From NCBI RefSeq assembly GCF_000003855.2, contig NW_003101634.1, positions 4,771-68,770 on the forward strand: DNA of 64,000 bases, written 5' to 3'. The notes under the pieces are model-generated. The model ran no database searches. It was not told the DNA's origin and saw only the letters and a list, made by a program, of their open reading frames with translations. Position numbers and translations under genes: made by a program. This DNA is from Blastomyces gilchristii SLH14081 (Eukaryota > Ascomycota > Eurotiomycetes > Onygenales > Ajellomycetaceae). Shown here piece by piece: positions 21,128-33,077 of this stretch (positions within the stretch are counted from its first letter, which is position 1; the number at the start of each line of letters is the position of its first letter).

Positions 21128-23026
21128 GCTATAAGCTCTGAAAATTGTGATCTATTACTTACTATGTGATATTCAGCATCACTATCTTATATAGTGAGAG
21201 AATTCTTGTGAGATTTCATGAAACAGACTGATACATTTATAATCTCTGTAAGATTTATTATCTGAAAGATCTCTGAATTAACTGTAATAAATAGTTAAGT
21301 TCTACTCTTACTATTATTCTTCTTTTCTTTGAATTTCTTTATTCTTACAGTATTATAGATTCTTCAATTATCTGAAGCACTGTCAGAATTAATTAATTAA
21401 CAGTTATCAAAGTAAGATCTCTCACATTCAGAATATGTAGATGAATTGCCTGATCTCTGATAATTTCAGAAGCTCTCTTATGAACTATTATAATCACATT
21501 CAGTACAGTCTTCACAGGCCGAATTTAATGTATTGTTGTTAAAATTGATAGATGTAGTAATTATTGTAACTGTTATAGCTGAGTTAGCTATAGAATCTGT
21601 ATTCTGTAGATTTTTTTTATCTTTTAAAGAGTTAAGTCATAAGTGAATCTTCTTCAGAAGAAGATTAATATTCAATATTACAGCTGTGAATTTGAAATTC
21701 TGTATCTTCTCTATCTTCTTTTAAACATAATCTCTTCAATTATTGAGTAGAACTAAGTAGAAGATATTAAATATTTATATATCTGAGAGAGAAGTATTTA
21801 TCATCTTCAATTTTATAATAGTGAACTGAAACTTATCAAAGAATGTGTGTAGATTGATAATCTATATATCACTAAGTAATATGAATTTCAGAACTGTCTC
21901 ATAATATAACTGTATTTTTAAGATAGAGTATTTCTATTTAATCACATTCTATAGAGTATAAGTGATTTGATTTTCATTATATTTGAAGAAATATGATCTG
22001 ATATCTGTACTTAATGAGTTTGAGATGAATGTGTAGAGTTATCAGTTTCTGATATCTCAGAATAATGCTTATTTATCATCTCTTTATAGAGAGTTCTGAG
22101 TCTGTTATTTCTCTATTATATATTAACACTGTGCATCAATCAGTTTTAATTTCATGAAGATGCTTTATATAATGTAATTGAATATATCAGTTAGACTGTT
22201 TAATCTCACAGTATTCTTGACATCTTTCTTAAATTAAGAGATTATCTTATCAATATAACTATTTAATTTATAATGATTGAATTTCAATCTTTCACTGAGA
22301 TTAGAATTTCATGTGACTGTATAGACTATTAAGATAATGACAGAATAATTATTAACATTCTGTAGTCAATCTATAGAGAATCTCTGTTAATAAAGTTTTT
22401 TTAGTTATAATTTAAGTTCTAGAACTCTTCACTTCTTCTTCTTTATCTTAAATGTTATCTTGAGATGTTTTATCTATTGATCTGATATTGTCTCATCTGA
22501 ACAGTAGACTTTATAAGAATTAGTATTAAGCTATTAAGTAGATTAAGAGGCTGATCTGACTATGTCAGAAGCTGTATTCAAATCAGCTTTAAATTAAGAG
22601 AGTATTTCAGAGCATTTATCAATAAAGCTTTTAAATACTTTAGAAGAATATTCACTGATAGATTATAAGTATAAAGAATTATCATTATCTATAACTAACT
22701 CAGTGAAAAGAATGTAAGATTATAAATATATATATAAGTGAGATTGTATTAAATTCATCATCTTGATATTCATTTATTAAACTCTTGTCAATATTATTCT
22801 CTTTTTCTTACTTTTTTACAATGTGATGTGTTTTCTGTAAGTCTTTTTTTTAAAGTGAGCAGTAGTATTATTGATTAACAAGATCTTAAACACATTAATA
22901 CTGATAGAATAAGATGATTTTAACACCTGATAAATGTATTGAATGAAGCAGTAGTTAAAATAATGATTATATCAATAAGAAATCCTGAATTGGCAGTGAT
23001 TTTTGCACAAAACAGGTCTCATAACC

Positions 23027-23121
23027 TGTGAAAGGTGTAAAGCTTTTGTGATTGAAAGGTTGCTAGCTTGTGGAAAGTTATATGGTGGAAGGATTAGTAA
23101 GCCATATCACGTGACCTGACC
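23027..23121 (-). repeat. 5' LTR of the Copia element
   Basis: 95 bp, better preserved than its partner at 16170-16264; the two differ by transitions, with one short ambiguous alignment. Followed on the right by the CATAT duplication. Confidence 0.8.
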
Positions 23122-23126
23122 CATAT

Positions 23127-23178
23127 CACATCAAGTTGGAAACACCTGAATAATCGCCTGCGAGCACTTATTCTTACA
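23127..23178 (+). repeat. 3' LTR of Gypsy-2, piece 3 (edge of repeat block)
   Basis: Last about 52 bases of the Gypsy LTR, ending TTCTTACA at 23178. This is the right-hand edge of the transposon block; composition shifts toward that of gene-bearing DNA within the next few hundred bases. Confidence 0.85.
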
Positions 23179-23888
23179 TACTTACAGAAGAACCTTCTTT
23201 TCTAACCTTAAAAGTTGAAATAAGAAAGATATATTGACAATTATCTGAGTACAAGGTATCAGCACCAGCGCGTCGAGGTAACAGAGGAAGATTGATATAC
23301 GCACGCCTCTCTTTCTTCTCCATACGACAAAAAACGTCCTAGGGGATCAAACTTTCCCAACTCGTTCGTCCTTCAACATCCTCCTTCTCACTCAAACCAA
23401 ACACCACTCACTCAACCCAACCCGTGAAATATGTATTGAGCTGAGCGCCTCCCGCTGACCTCTAACTCTTTCCCTTTTCATTCCATAGTTTTAAAAAAGA
23501 AGAAAGATAGATATGGAGAGTAGAAATGGAAAAAGGAAAAAAAAAAGGTAAAAAAAAAAAGAAAGAAAAGAAAGAAATACCAATCAATCACTAAGATGAT
23601 CGCGAGAACCTAAAGTTTCCGACTTTTCTGATTTCTCTGATGTTATCTGATATTATATTAGGGAAGAAGAAAGAAAAAGAAAAAGAAAAAGAAAAAAGAA
23701 AAAAGAAAAAAAAGAGGTTAACAATGGTATAGAGACCAGCCATCTAACCCATCCTCATTATCACGATCTGTCTCCACTGGCTGGTGGTGCGAGGAGAAAA
23801 CAGATGACGACGGCGGCGACGGCGGCGGCAGCGCTCTAGACTCCACCTGAACACCCCTAGCAACTTCAGCCCGAAGCTCCTCTTCGAG
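23179..23888. other. Intergenic, 3' side of crm1
   Basis: About 700 bp between the last LTR and the crm1 stop codon. It holds purine-rich simple repeats (about 23520-23575 and 23660-23715) and a short CGG/CGA-type repeat near 23808-23830. No coding frame is supported. It must contain the crm1 3' untranslated region. Confidence 0.6.
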
Positions 23889-26800
23889 TCACAGCTCTTC
23901 TTCCTGATCCATCTCAGCCGGTTTCAACAGCCCACCAACTTTCATCTGCCGGTCCCTCTCTGCCATTTTAGCGTCTCGCAGCGCCTGCTCGCGCTCTTCG
24001 GCATATAACTCGGCATTGTCGCCGGCAAATTCTTTTAGCGAGATTAAGAAGTCGCGGAGGTGGGTTTTGAATTTGTTGAAATCATCGTTAAAATCGAAGA
24101 GGCCATCGACGAATTTATCGATTTGGGCTCTGTGGGTCACATATGTGATTAGGAACAAACAGCCCATAGGAAAAGGGGGGGGTGGGGAGGGTGAAGGCAT
24201 ATGTCTGGAACTTGACTCACTGATTCAGATTCAGGAAAGTAAGATTCTTCTTCAAATACACCGTGAGGAGTTCCCTATTAGAACTCCGGTCCGCCTCGTC
24301 TGCTGGTAGTATGCGCCCAGGGATCTTGTCAATTTTGACAAGGTAAAGCATGCGGGAGAGAAGCATGGCTTGGTTTTTGAACCCTACAGGATAAAAAAGA
24401 AACAGGTTAGCGCTCTATTTATTCCCTATCGTCGGCACCGAGGACACGAAAGTTTTAAGACATACCAGCTTTATGACTACTATCCGTCAGAACGGCAAAG
24501 ACATTTTGAAGAATAGGCATGTAAAATTGTTTGAAGAAATGGCTCGATATTTGCGGGTCCGTTTCGGTCATATTATTCACCAACTCGAGGAATATTGTCA
24601 AGGCGGTATTTTCCACTTCTCTGTCATCGTGCTTGCTCGCCTTCTCGATCGATTCGATCACGTACTTGAATTGATTTTCACTTAGTCGTATGAGGGAGGG
24701 GAAACAGTATAGATTGATGGCCTGTAGGAGCTTGAAGTGCTCCACGTAGTGTTCGGGGTATTTGTGGGAGTCAGCGTCCAACATGGCTTGCGTACATGCA
24801 AATACGCATTCCATGATAAGCGGGACTTTGTCGTCCATCAGGTTCTGCCGCGTTGTCAGCTCAGCTACAAAACGGGATGGGGCCGTTCGAAAAGACGAGA
24901 TCAGAGACTTACATGTAGTTTGTGAATGAGAGTTGTCATAACGCTAAGGACCTCAGCTTCCCGTGCATCTGGAACATTGTTGCTGTAATCCACAAGGACG
25001 GCATCTAACAACAGGGGTACCATATTGGTATTGACCATTTCCAAATTGTCCGCCTTTTCCACATAGGTGCCTATAAGCTTCAGGATTTCCTTCTTGATCG
25101 TCCGTAGACCCCGTACCTTGGGCATTTTCGTGGCGTTTTCTCCTAATGCCGAAAAGGATCGAAGTCAGTCAAATACATTTTTTTAACAGTCGGAAAAGAG
25201 GAAGAGAACTAACCTCCTCTAGCAACAGCATCAGATATAAGCGGACTGGTCGCCCTATACATATTGAGCATATCATGATAGATGCGGCTTATCTGTGAAT
25301 CAAAGAAACTCCCAATTGACGAACACGCAGCAACATTCGTCTTCATAATGTTACCAATAATCTTGATGGTTTCCGGGTCTTCCAGAATGGATGGATTCTG
25401 CATGGCTTGGCTAATTATCGCATCCCAGGCCGAATTCGGTAATGCCATGAGGTTCTCAATCAGCCGATCTTGTAGGCTCTTCTGTCCCTGGGCCGAAATC
25501 ATATAGCCGCAGGCCTCATAGAAGGTATGGATTTGTTGCGGGGAGAGGTCGCAGGTGATTTTCCGCATAGTTCGGACGATTTCTTCAATGAACGGTTCGC
25601 TCTCGCCGGGCTGGAGAGCGACGAAATGCCGCTTGCACTTGTTGGCAATTTTGATGAACGTATCGCACGCCATATCCTGGACACCTTTGGGATTTTCACA
25701 TGAGCTTTGCGTTCTTTAACTTTTTGGAGCAAAATCAGGGATTGAAGTACTAACCTTCATGCGTCTCGTGCATAAACTCGAACAACTTGTTCACCACCGT
25801 CTTCAAAAATTTCCAATGTGCCTTCAAAAACCGCGGGTACTGTCCAACAATGTACATGATATTGCTTGCTACGACAGCCTTATTGTCCTTGCCCCGTTTC
25901 ATTTCTGTCAAGCCAAGCAGGTCTTTAATAACGGTGACAAGAAACCGTTTTTCTGTCTCCTCGTTCATCGCACCGGATATGGAGCCAATCGCCCAGCAAA
26001 GTGTATTGCAGTTCGCCCATGACCATTCGGACCCGTCAACTTGCTTGGCCAGTTTATCCGCCATAATGTTTTCAGTGTCCACCACATCGAGATGGGTCAG
26101 GTATACCAAACATTCTCTAGTGGTCTTGTATAGTTGAATGGTATCGCTCTCTTTAACGAACTCGCGCACGATTTCACCCTCGTCGTTTTCCACGATTAGA
26201 ACTTCCTCGGGCCTCACCATCTTCTCTATCATTACTACTCTCAGTTCCGATAAGACCTCCTGGTATTTGTGTTTTCGGAGCGGGTAGTTGGCCAGGGTAC
26301 TAGGGTTCGGAGCTCCTCCATTCGAAAGGCCGCTCACGCCCATATTGACTAAGGGGTTGATGTCAGTGATTGGGAGCTGCTGCATTTCTTCATACAACTC
26401 TTGCACCAGTTTTGTCCAGTACTCGAGGCAGATCTTGAAAATTTCCCTGTCTTCTATCTTGCTAATACAGATAAGGTAAAAATGCGCACGGATGAGAATG
26501 TTGGTATCGGGAAGTTTTTCAAGGAGCTAAAAAATATCAGAAGCAGTCAGTGTTAAGGCTCACCCGAAGAAAATTGGGGGTTAGGCGGGAGATAAACCTA
26601 CATTTAGGTGAACGCTGAAGAAGTTGCAAAGGAAAAGGGTTAAATTCAAAATAAACTCTTGTTCACGGGATCCGCTCGTAGCGTAGGTCTGCTTGAGATC
26701 CATGGGGGACGGGATCATTTCCGATACCTTCATCATCGTGTTCATAAACATTTGCACGAGGGTCTCGTCAAACAGGTACTGCTGCCCAATCTGTACACTC

Positions 26801-27981
26801 CCGATCTCTGTTAGACACTTGAGCGTCAAGTTCATGAAATCGGGCACCATCAAAAACCTATCGAGCAGCTTGCTGATGATTTTTTGATCGAATGCATATC
26901 CGAGCGGAATCCAGTTCAGGAATCGAAGCAATGTTTCTAACGTGGCTTTTATGAGGCTACTTTGGTGCGCATCGGCCAGAATTTGGGAGAAGAGGTTGAA
27001 GATCAGAGGGAATTCATTGCACATTGCTGTCTTCAGGCGCTTCGCCTTCTCGGAGATCATCTGATCCTGGGAAAAATCGAACACTTCCTCAGATAGCAGT
27101 CGGAAGATGGCCATGTTATTCTCACAGACAGACAAATTGGCAGGGGACGCCTCGGTAATTTCTTTAATGAAGTTCGGCCAGTTATCTGGCCAATCTTGCT
27201 TCAATATTGATACCAGCACGAGATTGAGCTTGTTGAGGAACGCTCTCTCATTCTTTAGTTTCTCCTCCGTATTCGAGTGTTCGATGATGCATTCGCAGAT
27301 GAAATTTCGGATGCCTGGTCATGAATGTTAAGTACAAAAGATTTTTTTAAAAAAAAATAGAAGAGAGGCGGGAATAGCTACCTTGGCGTTGCACAACCGG
27401 AAGGATATTCCATCTTGTCGAAATAAGATCATCCAATACCTGTAAACCAAGATCTGTAACAGAAGATCAGCCCACAAATGTCCCACACATGCATTGTAAT
27501 ATAAGGGTTGAATAGGGTCAGCTTTACATTTCGTGTAGACGTATCCGGATTGCTGAAGGATGTCCGCGACTACGAGCCATGCATCCGGATTCTGCTTGAA
27601 CTATAGTTCCACAAGAGTTCTATCAGATAAAACCGTCTCATGAGACAACTAGCTAGACCGGAGGTGAGGTCAGGAAGAAGTCGTGGGCAGGGGATAATTA
27701 CCTCGGTCAAGGCATATTCGGCTTGTTTTTGCTGTATACAAAAGAAAACGATTAGCCAAATGTCGCGATCTTTTAAAACATGGCTGCTGTTCTCAGATTT
27801 CCTCCTCTGCTTTCTCCTCCCTCCTCTTGTTTAGGCGGTTGTCCATTATATATTGCATATAACTGGACATGAGCTAAAAATTTCAAGCAAAAACGAAAGC
27901 AAAAGCAACACTTACAACATCACCCTTCCCTTCATAGAAGGCCCGAACCGTATTATCTAGCTCTGCGATTGAAAACGACAT
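23889..27981 (-). CDS. crm1: Exportin-1 (CRM1), nuclear export receptor
   Basis: Exportin-1 carries leucine-rich-signal proteins out of the nucleus with RanGTP through nuclear pores. Eleven exons on the minus strand: 27981-27916, 27731-27702, 27600-27528, 27453-27382, 27314-26602, 26526-25755, 25684-25214, 25142-24913, 24859-24466, 24383-24221, 24129-23889. They sum to 3225 nt, 1074 residues, the usual CRM1 length, with all splice phases consistent. The start reads [20 protein letters not shown]. Highly conserved blocks include [42 protein letters not shown] and [10 protein letters not shown]. The end reads MDQEEEL. The residue after VIKDLLGL is Thr525, where leptomycin-sensitive CRM1 proteins have Cys. 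The nearest repeat is about 700 bp beyond the stop. Confidence 0.97.
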
Positions 27982-29806
27982 ACCGCGCCAAAAACACAAA
28001 AAGGCAGCAGAAGCAGGGGACGTGCCCTGTCAACAGAAGTCTTCTAACTATTCGCGTCCTAGGGTTTCGTCTTTTGATATATTCGTAGCTGGGTCTTTGT
28101 TGGTGGTCAAGGACGGACTCGCACGGAAGGGTTGCAAAGTCTTTGCTTCTTTTCTTTTCGTCAAAACGAAACAGAGAAAGAAAGAAGAAGAAAATACAAT
28201 TTTAGGTTCTTTAAATAGCTAAGAAGCTGTTGTGTGTGGTAACTGTAGCTATATTCGTTGGAGGGAGGAGCCGCGAGGCGGTGGGCCAATCTTGCGCGGC
28301 CAAAGGATTTATTTGTTTCCCGGAGAAGGGCCAAAAATCTTAGCCCGCTTCTCGGAATTATCCTGTTGAAAAAAAAAAACGGTGAAGGTTGTTAGTGTTG
28401 GTTTCGGCTATCACCCGCAAACCGTTGTCAAAGCCATACCTCCCGAAGCCAAGGACAAGTTTATGTACCGAATGAGGAGTGAGTAGGTGGAGCGGGAAAC
28501 ACGGTCAGATACACAGGCTGGGTTCGATACAACGGGGGTTCCTAGGCATTAAGGTGGATTGGGAGGGGATAGAGGAGAGGTAATAGAGGGAAATGAGAGA
28601 GAGAAGAGAGAACCGAGCGATGCGCGATGAGAATGAGAGAGATGAGAGACAAAAGAGAGATGAGAAATAAAGAGATCCCCGTGAGAAATGAACTGGCGGA
28701 GTTGTTTTGGGAAATGCAAACAAGGCTACACTGGGGAGAGGGGCGTGCATAGCTTAGTCAGCAGCTATAACTACCCCTCTTCTTCTGGGAGAATTCTTAG
28801 ACCGGCTTGGGATGTATAATTGTCTCTATGGACAAGGGAAATTCAACTGGGTTTGTAATTGGTTATTTTGATTTTGTCTCCGCAGAGTAAAGGAGGTATC
28901 CCATGCTATAGAGCAGATCGAGAAGATATTGATATATATATATATATTTATTAATATATGCCGCCACCCATCCACCATTAATCAATCCCTTTCAAATACC
29001 ATCTTTACCCTGAATGAGATGAGAAAGCAAGGGAATCAGAAAGCCATTAACCATTACATATTACATTCCGTGACATCGTCAGGTTATTGAATTCATCTAA
29101 AAAGGAATTTCACAATTTCCTTCAAATTAAAAGACCACTTGAAAGTGCAGGCCGTTAACGCACGCATCTTCAACCACGCCCTCCAGCACCTCGCGCACTC
29201 AAGCCATATACAGTTCATATCTGAGCGCATCCAGACTGTTGAAGCATGGAACATGAAAAAGCAGTCAATCATTTCATCAATCAATCAATCAATCAGAAAG
29301 ACAGATTTGGCCGCCTATCAACGACACAAATTCCTTTTGGGAGCTGGTAAAAGAATAAAATAGACATCGACGTGAAAAAGAGATGGGAGAGCGGTAGAGT
29401 ACTTAGAACACTCAACAAAGACATGTATAACGTTTCGTATACGTAGGAAAAGGGACTAATAAATAGAGAACAGTAAAAGGAAATAGAAAGCAATCGACTA
29501 AAATGCGTCTTTTCAATAGAAAATAAAAAACAGCAAGACAAAAACTAAAAATAAAGAGAATATATATATAACCCCTTACAGATCGATTTATTAAAGCCAG
29601 CCAGCCAGCCAGCTAGCCAGAATTCGATTGGGGCGTGCAGAGGTTGGAACGCAAAAATTTTGGAGGCAACCATGTGGGCCCCCAGCTAGCAGTTTACCCT
29701 GGATTTTCCTTCTCTTTCTCTTTCTTGCGTGTGTAGAGTAGAGTTCAAACCTGAGCAACCCACTAAAATCATATATCATATCATAGATCATATATTTAGA
29801 CGAATA
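27982..29806. other. Intergenic: crm1 promoter and 3' side of the next gene
   Basis: About 1.8 kb. The crm1 promoter and 5' leader lie in the part near 27982. A (TA)n tract is at about 28930-28948 and a CCAG tetranucleotide repeat at about 29595-29622. Short frames here (for example 28505-28750) have low-complexity translations and are not supported as genes. Confidence 0.6.
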
Positions 29807-32115
29807 TCAAGGGAAATTAGGCTTCAGCCCTTGAAAACCATACGGCAGAATCTGCTGCTTGACAACTTCTCCAGGGGCAATGTATGCGCCCCTTCCAAGG
29901 CTCACACCGGGTAAAATAGTAGCTCCAGCGCCAATCCAACAGTCTTCAGCAATAACAACAGGGCGGCCCTGGTACTTGCTGCGAGAACCTTTGCGATCCT
30001 GCATGCTTCCCATCGCCATGGATCCCAATATCGTGACATTAGGGCCTATCCACGTATGCGCGCCGATGTTGATAGGGCAGTCGTCTGCGAGCAGACAGTT
30101 TTCGGATATCAGTACGTCTTCCCCGATATTGATGTTGTATCCGAAATGACAATTAAAGGGCGTTTCAACGATGGCGCAGGGCCCCAAGGATCCTACGGGG
30201 GTGTTGGAGCCTGGTTCGGCTTGCGGGTCTAATGGGGGGATTAGGACTTCTTTCAGCAGTCGCCGTCGCTCGTCCGGGCTGATCCCTAGGTTCGGATTGC
30301 TGGCGTTATTGTATCGCCATAACGCGGCTTTGCAACGTTCTCGCTCTCGGTTGAGCTGCGGGTCAAAGTAATTCTGGTACGGTTCTCCAGCAAGCATTTT
30401 TTCCTTCTCGGTCTTAGGGGTCTCGAATGCGACGTGAGGTTCCATGTTAAGAGCTAGCCGAGCCTGAGCCGGGTAGCTGCTTGTGTCAACGTGGGGTTGC
30501 TGGTGTTTGGGACGCTGCTCGATATTGCCTTGAAAAACGGGCATTCCAGGCTTCTGATGTGAAGCGCCATGGGATATTTCCCGCAAGGCGGCATGATAAT
30601 CGGACTTTGGTTGCTCTGCACGAGAAATATTATTAATACCAGGACCATCTCGAAACTCTCTTTGGGAAGGATGTTCCGGCGTGAAAGACGAGGGACCAGA
30701 TGGCCAGGTATCATTCGACCACGAACCTCTAGATCCCGCGCCAGCCGCACTTGTGATGTATTGCGACGGAACACGCTCGTTTTCGTCTACAGGGATAGGT
30801 CTAGACTTGCCATTGTTTGTATGTATTGTAGTTGGGGCCCTGTCGTGTCTCTGGGGGCTCATGTCAGGGATGTATTGAGGAGGTACCTCGGAATAGCCGT
30901 CTTTGGCTTGGAGTGGAACTGGTGGTTTGGAGGTAGAAGGCTTCTGCCAAGTGCTTCGGGACGAGTAACCTTCGCATAAGAAGCCACCGCGCAAACAGTT
31001 ATTGCCTTTTAATTTAAAAATCCAACCGTTAGACCCGGTGTTGATTTGGAAAGAATGAAAGGTAATAATATACTACGTCTTGGAGGAGAAAGGAGACTGC
31101 GTAAGGGCCAGGTGCCGATGGGGCACATGGGTCAATGTCGAAAAAATGGAATATGGCTCAAAAACTTACAAGAAGGATGCTGTTCATCGCACTTCTTCTT
31201 CCTTCTTCTGCAGGTCATACAACCCGTCTTTGTGCGGTTGCTGAAAACCCTTTTCCTCTTGGGACCAACTTGTACAGGGCCAATTGGTCGTTCTTGCGGC
31301 GGCGTATGGGAATAGGTGAATTTGCGGGTTGAGTCGGCAGATTCACCCTCGGGCACCGTGGGCCAGTTCTTTGCGGCATGGTCAGGGCCTTGGACATCGC
31401 GCTGAAGAGCTTCTGCGAGCTGAGCATCTGAAGAGTCAATAGGCTGGTGACCAAGTTGCGCATGATTCGTCAGCTGCGTATCGTAACTATCCCAGGCAGA
31501 GGTGTTGCCTGTCGATTGGACGCTGACACTTCGCTCCGGAACGGTTGCAAAGCTCTGCCTGGCTCTTTTGGCCACTGAATCTGCTTCAGATGCTGTTTGC
31601 GCGTGGGTCGTGCCATTTGGGGGAGCGCCTTGAATTTGAGGGTCGAGTTTGTGATCAGGTTGGGAAACAGGACTCCTGGAGACGCTATGACCCTGGTACG
31701 AGGACGGAGAAGTCTGGCGTTCATCTGATTCTGAACGTTTTCGTTTGTTTCGATTTGTGTTTGGAGAATTGCCGTCGGAGACAACGTATGTGGCTTCGGG
31801 ATCCTGGACTGTGGGGTTCGCAGACTCCAAGGATTGTTCAGGTTGGCGAGCTGGCGTCCCCGAATTCCTCGAAGCGCGATCGCGCTCCGCAGTGGCACTC
31901 GCTGACGGCTCTTCGTTCTGGGCGACTGTGGGATTGTTCTCCGACGGACCGGTATTATTGCTATTATTGCCGTTATTGTTGTTACTGTTAGAAGGTAGCG
32001 CACCCTGGTCCCTCCCATTTACAGCGGTGAACCGTGATGGACTATGTTCTGGATTGGAGTCTTTATTGGAATCATGGTTTCCGTTAACCGCTGGGACCGA
32101 TGCGACAGCGGACAT
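29807..32115 (-). CDS. Zn2Cys6 protein fused to a maltose-acetyltransferase-like domain
   Basis: Two exons, 32115-31170 and 31005-29807, give 714 residues. Residues 1-290 are low-complexity (Asn, Ser, Pro rich). The Zn2Cys6 cluster is Cys299, 302, 309, 316, 319 and 326 with spacing CX2CX6CX6CX2CX6C; the intron splits the codon of Cys316, and both exons are needed to complete the cluster. Residues 320-515 are again low-complexity. Residues 516-569 match the N-terminal Mac domain of maltose/galactoside O-acetyltransferases (EKEKMLAGEPYQNYF). Residues 590-699 form a left-handed hexapeptide-repeat helix (INIGEDVLI, WIGPNVTIL, VVIAEDCWIGAGATILPGVSLG). The expected catalytic His after the GPNVTI strand is not seen; Met645 and Met647 lie there. 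It is probably a DNA-binding regulator that took in an acetyltransferase fold; whether it is still an enzyme is unclear. Confidence 0.88.
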
Positions 32116-33049
32116 CTTTTTTCGTGTTTGCGGCAGATCTGCCCGACTGAAGAAGGACTTGCTTATATCAGAAAAAAGAAATGAAGACAGCTGGTTGTCG
32201 CGGAAATGCTAATATCGAGAGATGCTCGAGACGGGGTTGGTGGGATAGAGGCAATCGCCGGAGGGATAAATATTGCTTGCACTATAGCTAAGGTTTCCAA
32301 ACAGTTGTTGGGAGGGCGTCAGAGGAAATCGAGGTGGCGTGTGTGCTTGTGTGTGGTTGGTTATATAGAAGGGGCAGCCGTGGGTTTTTTGGGTTGTTGG
32401 AAGCTCGCGATGTATGTACCTAAGGCCAACTACACCGAAAACGGACCGACAGAACAAGTAAACAACAACCACAATTGAGAAGTGGATTTAACGCAAAGAA
32501 AAAGAAGATGATGATGATGAGTAAAGGAAGGGAGAAGAGTCACTAAGTAGATGACTGAGGGAGAAGAATAAAAACAAGTGACGGTTGGTTGGTTAAGTAA
32601 GACGGGGCGGGGCGCGCAGGTTGGGACAAGGGACCCCTCCAACCTCGACCAAAGGGACAAAACAAGTAGCAAAGATCAGACAGAAAGGCACAGCAAGATT
32701 GACGCGATGCGATGCGATGCGGGAATGGGGTCGGGGGATTGGATGGTGAGCAGGATTGGCGGCACAGCGAGACGAGAGAGGCGCCAGACGAGGCGATGAC
32801 GAGCAATTTCGAGTTATCAGGGCCAGAGTGAAACCAAACACGACGAAACCCAGAGCGCAGGTCAGACCAGACAACAACAGACAAACAACGAGAAGAGTTG
32901 AATCGGGGAACGGATATAAGGCATAAAGCAAAGGGAGGGGGGATGTCGAGGAAGAGCGGGAAGAAAGAGGAAGAAGAGGGAGAAATCGAGGAAGAGCGCA
33001 AGATAGTTAGTTAGCCGCAGGGAGAGAGCATGGAGTGGGAAAAAGAGGG

Positions 33050-33077
33050 AAAAAAAAAAAAAAAAAAAAAAAAAAAA
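33050..33077. repeat. A28 homopolymer
   Basis: Uninterrupted run of 28 A followed shortly by an ATT-rich tract. Length may be affected by sequencing or assembly. Confidence 0.9.

Larger units (their letters stand above)
16170..23121 (-). mobile_element. Complete but dead Ty1/Copia element with 95-bp LTRs
   Basis: Direct repeats 16170-16264 and 23027-23121 (95 bp each; TGTCAG...TTTCACA when read on the minus strand, with the first G mutated in the left copy) are flanked by CATAT (16165-16169 and 23122-23126). Reading the minus strand from the right, the LTR is followed by GGTTATGAGACC, a possible tRNA primer site. Near the left LTR there is a purine tract. RT motifs (a SLKQ box near 17550 and YIND at 17404-17415 in place of YVDD) are of Copia type. 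Inserted in it are SINEs at 18728-19097 and 19447-19822 and a MITE at 20622-21127. Without them it is about 5.7 kb. All frames are broken. Confidence 0.8.
9244..23178 (+). mobile_element. Second Gypsy copy (Gypsy-2), 5'-truncated, host of nested insertions
   Basis: Segments 9244-9332 and 13408-15023 match the 3' part of Gypsy-1 (about 7216-8430). The 3' LTR starts at 15024 and is found in three pieces: 15024-15181, 16123-16169 and 23127-23178 (ending TTCTTACA). They add up to 257 bp against 258 in Gypsy-1. The interruptions are a LINE, a hAT-like MITE next to a gap, a TA-flanked inverted-repeat element and a complete Copia. The 5' half of the element is missing. Confidence 0.8.

Noticed and set aside
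1..23178. CRISPR array, phage, plasmid origin or a giant Starship element
   Set aside because: The repeats are dispersed retroelements with target-site duplications; there are no regularly spaced direct repeats, no DUF3435-type captain recombinase and no cargo genes.
30569..30979. Plus-strand frame opposite the acetyltransferase fusion gene
   Set aside because: It is a shadow of the minus-strand coding sequence, which has clear domains.
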